A DNA stretch of 50,341 nt from a bacterium HR20. GTDB taxonomy: Bacteria > Bacteroidota > Ignavibacteria > Kapaibacteriales > NICIL-2. The notes beneath the pieces are model-generated. The model searched no databases. It had not been told where the DNA came from and was given only the letters and a program-made list of their open reading frames with translations. The position numbers were made by a program, and so were the translations under genes. How positions within the stretch are numbered: the first letter of the stretch is position 1; each line of letters begins with the position of its first letter. Shown here one piece after another: positions 8,036 through 15,198 of this stretch. The DNA lies in NCBI GenBank assembly GCA_002898675.1, contig BEHW01000001.1:1-50341 (forward strand), written 5' to 3'.

Positions 8036-8063
8036 CACAGCCGTTGTACCCCGTGATCAATCC

Positions 8064-9389
8064 ATGGCAATCGTTGGACCGGAAAGTAGCTATGCAGAGC
8101 GTGCGCGGCATGCAGATGCAGCCGATGCGCTTGCTTCCTTCCGCGAGGAATTTGTACGTCCGATGCGTGATGGAACGCCCTGTGCCTACTTTGCCGGCAA
8201 TTCGCTCGGTCTGATGCCACGCAGGGCACGTGCAGCACTGGAGGAAGTCCTCACCGAATGGGGCGACCTCGCCGTCGAAGGACACATGCATGCGCACCGG
8301 CCGTGGTACCGCTACCACGAGGACTTGGCACCCCTGCTGGCGGAACTCGTCGGTGCAGGAGCCGATGAAGTGGTAGCGATGAACAGCCTAACGGTGAACC
8401 TTCACTTGATGCTGGCAAGTTTCTACCGCCCATCGGGGCGGCGGCGCAAGATTTTGCTCTTGCCGGGGGAATTCCCGAGTGATCGGTATGCAGCGGAAAG
8501 CCACGTTCGTTGGCATGGCCTGGAGCGGAGCGAGTGCATCGTCGAGCTTGACCACTCGCCGCTGGAGCCTATTACTACAGCGGCGATCATCGAAACCATC
8601 GAAGCGTTGGGGGAAGAGTTAGCCCTGGTGCACATGAGCGCGGTGCACTACCTGACCGGTCAGTTCTTCGATATCCCAACAATCACAGCGGCTGCTCACC
8701 GTGTCGGTGCCTTTGCAGGCTGGGACCTTGCGCATGCGATTGGAAACGTTCCGCTCCAGCTGCACGACTGGGAGGTTGATTATGCCGTCTGGTGCTCGTA
8801 CAAGTACCTCAACTCCGGACCTGGCGGTGTCGGTGGTGCGTTTGTGCATCGTCGGCACGCTCAGAACCCAGCGACGTTTCGACTTGCCGGATGGTGGGGG
8901 AACGATCCAGCGACGCGCTTTACGATGCCACAGTGGTTCGAACCGGTTCCGAGTGCCGACAGCTGGCAACTCAGCAATGCACCAGTGCTGGCGCTGGCAG
9001 TTCACCGCGTGGCGCTCGAGCAGTTTCACCGTGCGACGATGGAGCGCCTCCGCCAGAAGAGCATACACCTGACCGGCTTTTTAGAAGAGCTGCTTATCGA
9101 ACTGGGACGAACCTATCCGGAGCTTGGTCTTGCGATCGTTACACCGCCTTCCTCCAAGGAGCGGGGAGCACAGCTATCGGTACGACTTGCAGCCTCGTGC
9201 AACGCGATGTACGAGTACCTGTTGGCACGCGGGATCGTCGTTGATGTACGCAAGCCGGACGTTATCCGCATCGCACCGGCGCCGCTCTACACCTCGTTCA
9301 TGGATGTTGTCCGGCTCTGCCGTGCAGTCGAGGAGTTTGCGCTCCGCCAGCTCCCACACCGAAAGAGCAGCCATGTGCCCACCAAGTGA
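8064..9389 (+). CDS. kynU: Kynureninase
   Basis: 441 residues, slightly longer than typical kynureninases (~415). This PLP enzyme cleaves kynurenine to anthranilate plus alanine, or 3-hydroxykynurenine to 3-hydroxyanthranilate. Visible blocks: YFAGNSLGLMPR near the N-terminus, MNSLTVNLHLMLASFYRP, GWDLAHAIGNVPL (PLP-ring Asp), and CSYKYLNSGPGGVGGAF with Schiff-base Lys247. The C-terminal domain ends RIAPAPLYTSFMD. It belongs to tryptophan catabolism or the oxygen-dependent de novo NAD route. No kynA, kmo or nbaC genes lie nearby, so which route operates is open. It overlaps the next gene by 17 nt. Confidence 0.93.
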   Translation: MAIVGPESSYAERARHADAADALASFREEFVRPMRDGTPCAYFAGNSLGLMPRRARAALEEVLTEWGDLAVEGHMHAHRPWYRYHEDLAPLLAELVGAGADEVVAMNSLTVNLHLMLASFYRPSGRRRKILLLPGEFPSDRYAAESHVRWHGLERSECIVELDHSPLEPITTAAIIETIEALGEELALVHMSAVHYLTGQFFDIPTITAAAHRVGAFAGWDLAHAIGNVPLQLHDWEVDYAVWCSYKYLNSGPGGVGGAFVHRRHAQNPATFRLAGWWGNDPATRFTMPQWFEPVPSADSWQLSNAPVLALAVHRVALEQFHRATMERLRQKSIHLTGFLEELLIELGRTYPELGLAIVTPPSSKERGAQLSVRLAASCNAMYEYLLARGIVVDVRKPDVIRIAPAPLYTSFMDVVRLCRAVEEFALRQLPHRKSSHVPTK

Positions 9390-9624
9390 AAACGATCGAA
9401 CGCCCTGGGTGCTCCTCTACACGACGAACACGCTCTGGGAGGCTGAGATTGTCGTCGGGTACCTTCGCTCGCATGGAATCGAGGCAGTGGTCGTGCCGCA
9501 GGTAGATTCTTCGCGCGCACTCACCGTGGGCAGTCTGGCAATTGCGAAAGTGTACGTTCCCTCCGCTCTCTACATGGAAGCGGCGCATCTGCTCGAAGAG
9601 TATCGCCTCCAGCAACGACAATAG
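9373..9624 (+). CDS. Small DUF2007-like (putative signal-transducing) protein
   Basis: 83 residues. Starts TPWVLLYTTNTLWEAEIVVGYLRSHGIEA-like: a beta strand, then a helix with the alternating pattern of the DUF2007 family (a small ACT/ferredoxin-like fold). It continues with VAKVYVP-type sequence and a C-terminal helix. The family has no firmly known function. The ATG at 9373 lies within the kynU end (17-nt overlap), so it is co-expressed with kynureninase. Convergent with the DUF1501 gene 4 nt away. Confidence 0.7.
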   Translation: MCPPSENDRTPWVLLYTTNTLWEAEIVVGYLRSHGIEAVVVPQVDSSRALTVGSLAIAKVYVPSALYMEAAHLLEEYRLQQRQ

Positions 9625-9628
9625 CACG

Positions 9629-11209
9629 TTATCGCACGACGACCTCGGCGCGGAGTGTACGTCCACCTGCACGAAGGTGACAGTACAGCACCCCCGCTGC
9701 GCATGTAGGGACTGCCACACTGCACCGATGGGGACCTGCCTCCAAGTACCCGACGCCTGTAGTTCCCAGCAGACGCCCTCCAGCATCATAAAATTGGGCG
9801 GTCACTTCGCTTGGGACGGGAAGCACGAACTCCAAGCAAAGTTGCTGCCCGTGCGCAACGGGATTAGGGGAACACACTAACTGATCAGCGTGTGAAGGGG
9901 AAGACTCACCGACGCTGGTTGTCGAGTTGCGAATGATGGGGATGGTCTCAAAATTTTTGAGCATCACTGCTTGGAGCGTTGAACTCTCAACTCCATACCA
10001 CTGGGCTAAAATCGAGGCGTACACTTGGCGGAAATCATACTGCATGCGGAGATTGCCGTTGTTATCGAGGTCGCTCAAGCTCGGATTTGCTCCACGAATC
10101 CCTGGAATAACTTGCGGGCCGAACACAAACATCGGCGCTGCAGTTCCATGGTCAGTACCGTTGCTGGCGTTCGATGCAACACGCCGACCGAATTCAGAAA
10201 ATGTCATGGCCACCACGCGATCAGCAACGCCCAACTGGCGTAGGTCATCGTAGAACGCTGCGACCGCATCCGAAAGCCTCCCGAGCAACGTAGCGTGAAT
10301 GCCTTGGGTGGTGTCGGTCGTATCAACTTGTGCAGCATGGGTATCGAACCCACCGAGTGAAACCATGTACACACGTGTTTGCAAACCGCCGGCAATGAGG
10401 CGAGCAACAATTTTGAGCTGGTCAGCAAGCGTGTTGTTCGATGGATACGTCGCCTTGTTCTGCGCACGGTCAGCGGCGGTCTTGATGCTGGATGAATATT
10501 GTTGGGACTTCAGCTCCACCTGACGAAGATAGGCTAACTCATGGCCGGGGCGAGTATCAGGAATGCTCCCGCCAGCGCTGCTCTGGGTGCCATTGATGAT
10601 GTCGTAGAATGTCTGCGGATCCTGGAGTGCTAAGCCCATCGAGGCAAGCGGCCCCTGCAATGCCAAGGCGAGCACGGCACCAATTTGCACAGCAGGTGGA
10701 TCAGGAGCGTTGTCGTTGGGATAGCCGTTGGGGTAGTTCGGATAGAGCGTATCAAGGTACCGCCCCAGCCACCCAGTGGTCAGGTATTGATCCGCATCGG
10801 AGGCAGTCATCCAAATGTCTGTCGAGCGGAAGTGAGAAAGGTTCGTGTTCGGATACGTCACTCCTTGGATGATTGCAACCAAGCCATCGTTGTACATCCG
10901 CTGGAGTGCACCCATTGCAGGGTGTAGGGCTGTGCTATCGCTGATTGGCAGCAATTTCGACTCTGGTAGCGCAATCTGCGGCCGGACCTGGTAATACGTG
11001 CTCAGCTGGTCGAGCGGCACGACGGTGTTGATCCCATCGTTGCCACCGTTGAGCTGAATGAGCACCAGCACTCGATCAGTGCTGCTGAGCGCTTGCCATA
11101 ACGCATCCAACACGCGCGACCTTCCGACTGCCCGAATTGGGAACCCTCCGAGCACCAACGGAAGAGTAATCAAGGGGGAAGCAGCTTTCAGGAAATCACG
11201 GCGTTTCAT
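9629..11209 (-). CDS. DUF1501 protein with Tat-like signal and T9SS sorting domain
   Basis: 526 residues. The N-terminus MKRRDFLKAASPLITLPLVLGG has an RR motif resembling a Tat signal. The body is DUF1501 (alkaline-phosphatase/sulfatase-like superfamily): LIQLNGGNDGINTVVP with the metal-site Asp, SHFRSTDIWMTA, MVSLGGFDTHAAQ and MTFSEFGRRVASN followed by DHGTAAPMFVFG. The last ~75 residues are a T9SS type-A sorting domain (CSPNPVAHGQ, AQFYDAGGRLLG, GVLYCHLRAGG). DUF1501 proteins are exported and of unknown substrate, nearly always paired with DUF1800, which lies 20 nt upstream here. The final molecule is probably surface-attached or released. Confidence 0.9.
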   Translation of the reverse strand: MKRRDFLKAASPLITLPLVLGGFPIRAVGRSRVLDALWQALSSTDRVLVLIQLNGGNDGINTVVPLDQLSTYYQVRPQIALPESKLLPISDSTALHPAMGALQRMYNDGLVAIIQGVTYPNTNLSHFRSTDIWMTASDADQYLTTGWLGRYLDTLYPNYPNGYPNDNAPDPPAVQIGAVLALALQGPLASMGLALQDPQTFYDIINGTQSSAGGSIPDTRPGHELAYLRQVELKSQQYSSSIKTAADRAQNKATYPSNNTLADQLKIVARLIAGGLQTRVYMVSLGGFDTHAAQVDTTDTTQGIHATLLGRLSDAVAAFYDDLRQLGVADRVVAMTFSEFGRRVASNASNGTDHGTAAPMFVFGPQVIPGIRGANPSLSDLDNNGNLRMQYDFRQVYASILAQWYGVESSTLQAVMLKNFETIPIIRNSTTSVGESSPSHADQLVCSPNPVAHGQQLCLEFVLPVPSEVTAQFYDAGGRLLGTTGVGYLEAGPHRCSVAVPTCAAGVLYCHLRAGGRTLRAEVVVR

Positions 11210-11229
11210 CGGTCATCGGTCCGAAGGTG

Positions 11230-12795
11230 TTACATCAACTGGAATTCTGCAAGTCGGAACATCGAGCGGAGAAGGTTTTGCAGACGTTGCTTGGCCGCAC
11301 CGCGCGCGGAGGGGTCAGTAGGGTTAGCTTTATAGGCTGCCCAGATCTGTGCCCATTCGTACACCTGACCCCCTGCCATCAGTACATTGCGCGCTAAGTC
11401 GTCCCGCTGCTGGTCGGTGAGGGGGTAGGCAGGCAGCAGTTCTTGCTCAAGGTCCCGAATGAGTTGGGCGTAGTCACCTGGATTGCTGCTCACTTGTTCG
11501 GCATATGCCAGAACGTCGAGTATGTACTGCCGCGGCAGTAGTCGGCTTCCGAAAATGATTCCATCGGTCACACTGTAGCGCGTCGGGAGTGTGGCACTAT
11601 TGATCCAGAGCCGGTAGTAGTCTGGTGTTTGGTAGTAGGCAGGCCAGCCTGCGACGCTTGGGGGATCCATCGGATTTTGCTGGAGGGCTGCTGCAATCCC
11701 AACGAGTGCGTTGAGCAGTTGCGTTTTGCTTTGCTGGTCGGTCGGAAGTGGAAAGCCCGCTGTCGTAAACAGCATGCAGAGGAAATCGAGCGGACTTTTG
11801 ATCATTGCGCCGATGTTCTGGTCGTCGTAGAAGTGCTGGCTTTTCAAGAGCACTTCCAGCACAGGCTTGATCTCGAAGTTCGACTGTCGCAGCAGCACTG
11901 CAAGCGGCTCGATGACTTCACGTTCGGTCTGCTGGTCAATCTGATAGAACACAAACCAGCGATAGATCTTGCGCACAAAGAACCGCGCTGTTTCCTCCTG
12001 CGAAAAAATCATCTCCAGCAAGTCCGATAGCTCTTCCTGTCCTGCAGTTGCCCCACTCCTGCCACGAATGACAGTGTTGCCATATGCAGCGGAAAATTGC
12101 TTGTCCCCTTTATCGTGCAGAGTCGGATTGAAAATGCTCGTGCTCGGGTCACCGATGCGCTGCACACGCCACCCCGTCAGAACGCGTGCTGCTTGCTGGA
12201 CATCATGCTCGGTGTAGTTCGTGTAATCGCCGGGTGCACGCTCAGGACCTTTGCCAATGGTAAAAAGCTCTTGAAGTTCCCGCGCATAGTTTTCGTTTGG
12301 TTTTTGCGCGGTGTTCTGATCCCCGTTGAGATACCGCAGCATTCCCGGATCAATTGTCACCTGGTAGGTCAACTCTTTGAGGTTGCCCAGCGCGTATCGT
12401 CGCAGCTTTTGGTTGTGGTGATATTGATAGCGGGAGTCCGCGATTGTGTCCGCTTCTGTCGCAAAGTAGTTGTGCCACAGGAGTGTCAACTTCTCGATAA
12501 TGGAAATTCGATCGGTACGGAGCATTTGCTCAAGCCACCAACCCTTCACTGCAAGGCGATACTGCGCATCCCCCTGCATTGGAGTTGTACTGTTGACCCA
12601 CGTCTGCCCTGTCGCTGGGTCGAGTGGTGGATCTGGCACAGGACGATCGGCAAGCAGTTCCTCGACGGCTCCATCCAGGCCACGCTGGACGAGCTGCTCA
12701 ACAAATCGTTTTGAACTGAGGAACGTTGTTCGCCGCAACAAATGTCCCGCTCGCCGCGCATCCCACGGACCTGTGTAACGATCGAGTGCACTCAT
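11230..12795 (-). CDS. DUF1800 family protein
   Basis: 521 residues. DUF1800 core visible throughout: HLLRRTTFLSSKRFVEQL near the N-terminus, LTLLWHNYFATEAD, PNENYARELQELFTIG, YTEHDVQQAARVLTGW and VAGWPAYYQTPDYYRLW. No clear signal peptide is present at the chosen start; export may depend on the partner. The ATG at 12795 has a GGAG 8 nt upstream; an in-frame TTG at 12801 is less likely. It forms an operon with the DUF1501 gene. Biochemical function is unknown; in planctomycetes and Bacteroidota the pair is often linked to polymer degradation or surface proteins, which is context only. Confidence 0.88.
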   Translation of the reverse strand: MSALDRYTGPWDARRAGHLLRRTTFLSSKRFVEQLVQRGLDGAVEELLADRPVPDPPLDPATGQTWVNSTTPMQGDAQYRLAVKGWWLEQMLRTDRISIIEKLTLLWHNYFATEADTIADSRYQYHHNQKLRRYALGNLKELTYQVTIDPGMLRYLNGDQNTAQKPNENYARELQELFTIGKGPERAPGDYTNYTEHDVQQAARVLTGWRVQRIGDPSTSIFNPTLHDKGDKQFSAAYGNTVIRGRSGATAGQEELSDLLEMIFSQEETARFFVRKIYRWFVFYQIDQQTEREVIEPLAVLLRQSNFEIKPVLEVLLKSQHFYDDQNIGAMIKSPLDFLCMLFTTAGFPLPTDQQSKTQLLNALVGIAAALQQNPMDPPSVAGWPAYYQTPDYYRLWINSATLPTRYSVTDGIIFGSRLLPRQYILDVLAYAEQVSSNPGDYAQLIRDLEQELLPAYPLTDQQRDDLARNVLMAGGQVYEWAQIWAAYKANPTDPSARGAAKQRLQNLLRSMFRLAEFQLM

Positions 12796-12842
12796 GGACA
12801 AGCTCCGGAGAATCGTTCAACCTTGCTGGCTTGGCTATACTC

Positions 12843-12857
12843 TGCCGCAGTGCGGCA
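12843..12857 (-). terminator. Hairpin downstream of mlaE (TGCCGC-N3-GCGGCA)
   Basis: Perfect 6-bp GC-rich stem with a 3-nt loop, about 95 nt past the mlaE stop and before the DUF1800 start. It has no U-run, so it may be a weak or factor-dependent terminator or only a 3' stabilising hairpin. Confidence 0.25.
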
Positions 12858-12949
12858 CATAACCAGCTCCTGCAATAAACAGCGCCAGCATGTACGGTTA
12901 CAGCGCTGCTCTTCGACGCACGCACTAGCTGAGTGGTTTAACTCGAACG

Positions 12950-13729
12950 TTACACAACGTAGCCAAACAACGCATCGAGCACCAGAATTGCTGCTGCGGA
13001 AATCGTAAACGCCCGCACCGTGCTCGAGCCAACCCCTTCTGCACCCCCACTTGTCTGCATGCCAACCCAGCATCCTATCAGTGCCGTTGTTCCCCCGAAC
13101 ACAAACGATTTGACAAGCCCGATGACTACCTCACTGGTGCGGAAAAACCGCACGATCGAATCGAAGAACATCGCAGCCGAAAACTCGAACTTGAGCGCTG
13201 TCAGCACGTAGGCTCCAACCAGAGCCACAACGTTCGAAAACACCGCCAGCACCGGCATCATCGTCAGCGCTGCGAGCACGCGCGGCATCCCCAGGTAGCG
13301 ATCCCGGTCAATTGCCATCATCTCTAGAGCATCCAGTTGCTCTGAAACTGCCATCGTCCCGATCTGCGCTGCAATTGCACCACCGACGCGCCCGGCAATC
13401 ACCAGCGCGGTCAGTACGGGCGTTAGCTCAGTGAAAACAACGGTTGCAATCGAACCACCGATGTACGGCCGCGCAATCCCAATGAGATTGAACTTCGCAA
13501 AGAGGTTCGTCGCCTGGAGTGCAGCGATTGCGCCGGTAAACGAGCCGATCAGCATCACCAGCGGTAGTGAATCAGCACCAACGAGCGCCATCTGCGCTAC
13601 AACCAAATGCCGGTCACGTCCAGCACGCGGGATGTAGCGTACAATGCGCCACAGAAGCAAAAGAATACTGCCGAGCTGTTCGAAGAAGGAAAGTGTTACG
13701 CGGCCAATCCATGCGACGAACCCAAGCAT
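12950..13729 (-). CDS. mlaE: MlaE-type ABC transporter permease
   Basis: 259 residues with five to six hydrophobic segments. Family features: an amphipathic N-terminal helix, LPLVMLIGSFTGAIAALQA, ELTPVLTALVIAGRVGGAIAAQIGTM and the cytoplasmic EQLDALEMMAIDRDRYLGMPRVLA block. MlaE permeases move phospholipids or related lipids between the membranes together with an ATPase (MlaF) and an MCE protein (MlaD). Neither partner gene lies in the window; they would be expected downstream in a canonical operon, but the next gene downstream is DUF1800. It follows the DUF4010 gene by 18 nt on the same strand. Confidence 0.9.
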   Translation of the reverse strand: MLGFVAWIGRVTLSFFEQLGSILLLLWRIVRYIPRAGRDRHLVVAQMALVGADSLPLVMLIGSFTGAIAALQATNLFAKFNLIGIARPYIGGSIATVVFTELTPVLTALVIAGRVGGAIAAQIGTMAVSEQLDALEMMAIDRDRYLGMPRVLAALTMMPVLAVFSNVVALVGAYVLTALKFEFSAAMFFDSIVRFFRTSEVVIGLVKSFVFGGTTALIGCWVGMQTSGGAEGVGSSTVRAFTISAAAILVLDALFGYVV

Positions 13730-13747
13730 CGCTCGCTGCCGATGTAG

Positions 13748-15019
13748 TTAGAACCCCACAAAGCTACGGAGCGACCACACCGCCAGCACCACAGCCGATG
13801 CGCCAAGTGAGAGCGCTACAATGCGCCGCACTGCACGCTCCCCACGCATCACTGCAATCCCAATCTTGACAAGCGTGTTGGTGAGCATTGCTGCAACGAT
13901 GACACTTTCGGCCACGGCAAGTGTCACGCTACCTGCGGCCGTGCTGCTGCTCATTGCAATGGTGATCGCATCCAAATCAGCTAAGCCGCTTATTGCTCCG
14001 AGAACCAAAAGCCCGCTCCTGCCAAACGCATCGTTGAGGATTGCTCCAAGCGACGCAATCCCAGCATAGAACCCACCGAACGCGAGCGCAGAGCGGAGCT
14101 GCGCAGGATTCCCTGGTGATGCAGGCAATGGTGCATCATCCTCTGGCGAGAGCGATGTCATCCTCCGCACTGTAAGCCACAACGCACCCAAGCCTGCTGC
14201 CGCACTTGCCAGCAAGACAGGGAATAGTTGTGCTAAAAATGCCCGATGGAAGACGGCTGTAAAAAAACCAACGCGAATGAACATCACGCACGAAGCCAAG
14301 GCGATCCCGATGCCGTAGAACTGCACCGTTCGAGGATTTCCCCGACTCTGCGACGCAAAGGACCACGTCACCGCCGTCGAAGAAACCAAACTCCCGACGA
14401 TTGCGCTCAGCACAATGCTATGTCGCGCGTGGAGGTACTTTGTAGCAACGTAGCCTGCAACGTTGATCGCGGTCACGAGCGCCACCACCATCCATATCCG
14501 CCGGGGGTTGAGCACACCGTTTGGCCCAAGCGGCATATCCGGCAGCAATGGTAGTACCACCGCTGCCACAACCGCGAACGTCACAATTGCGCGAACATCG
14601 GTGGGTGTAAGCGTCTCGACCCACCGATGGAGCTGTACCTTCTGCGATAGAAGCACCGTTCCAACTACTGCACCGAGCAATGCCGGCACTGTATGGCCCG
14701 CACCAAGCGCAACACCGACGACACCGGCAAGGACCAGCGCCAGCTCGGTTGTAATGCCACGTGTCTTTCCACTGATGCCCGCAGCAACTGCGATGCCCGC
14801 GATTGCAACGATTCCTGCACCGGCAATGATTCCACCGAACTGCGTGCTGAGCAGCCCTGCGATGTATCCGATCACGCAGCTCAAGGGAAAGGTCCGTATG
14901 CCACCAATTGCCGTATGATGGACACGCTTGGATACCTCACGCTCCATACCCATGAGCAATCCCAGCGCCAGTGCCAGCGCGAAGTTGATCAGCTGCTGCG
15001 TCTCGAAGGCAAACTCCAT
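13748..15019 (-). CDS. MgtC/SapB-like DUF4010 membrane protein
   Basis: 423 residues with about twelve hydrophobic segments. The N-terminal third matches the MgtC/SapB-type pattern (FALALALGLLMGMEREVSKR, then IGGIRTFPLSCVIGYIAGLL). The C-terminal two thirds correspond to DUF4010 (SSTAVTWSFASQSR, LGAISGLADLDAITIAMS). Such proteins are inner-membrane and are suspected of ion or metal homeostasis, without proven transport. Likely first gene of a two-gene transcript with mlaE. Confidence 0.85.
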   Translation of the reverse strand: MEFAFETQQLINFALALALGLLMGMEREVSKRVHHTAIGGIRTFPLSCVIGYIAGLLSTQFGGIIAGAGIVAIAGIAVAAGISGKTRGITTELALVLAGVVGVALGAGHTVPALLGAVVGTVLLSQKVQLHRWVETLTPTDVRAIVTFAVVAAVVLPLLPDMPLGPNGVLNPRRIWMVVALVTAINVAGYVATKYLHARHSIVLSAIVGSLVSSTAVTWSFASQSRGNPRTVQFYGIGIALASCVMFIRVGFFTAVFHRAFLAQLFPVLLASAAAGLGALWLTVRRMTSLSPEDDAPLPASPGNPAQLRSALAFGGFYAGIASLGAILNDAFGRSGLLVLGAISGLADLDAITIAMSSSTAAGSVTLAVAESVIVAAMLTNTLVKIGIAVMRGERAVRRIVALSLGASAVVLAVWSLRSFVGF

Positions 15020-15090
15020 GGTTCCTGCAGGACGTTGAACGGATGGTTACCAGCAGTGCACGCCTACCAAGTCAATGCTCACTGCCAGGC

Positions 15091-15098
15091 GAAAAATA
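15091..15098 (-). promoter_or_regulatory. Weak -7 box candidate (TATTTTTC) for the DUF4010-mlaE pair
   Basis: One mismatch to TAnnTTTG, 71 nt upstream of the DUF4010 ATG in the divergent region with aconitase. No convincing element was found on the aconitase side. Confidence 0.25.
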
Positions 15099-15198
15099 AT
15101 CATCGCCCACGCAGCGCAGAGCAGGCAATTTCCACTGCCTCATTCCGTCTTGTGCGGTGCACATCCTCTGTTCCACACTCTAACCGAAGGAGAGCCCG

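Noticed and set aside
1..9389. Aminotransferase and kynureninase as one tryptophan-degradation cluster
   Set aside because: They are 7 kb apart, in different transcripts, and the aminotransferase substrate is not determinable.
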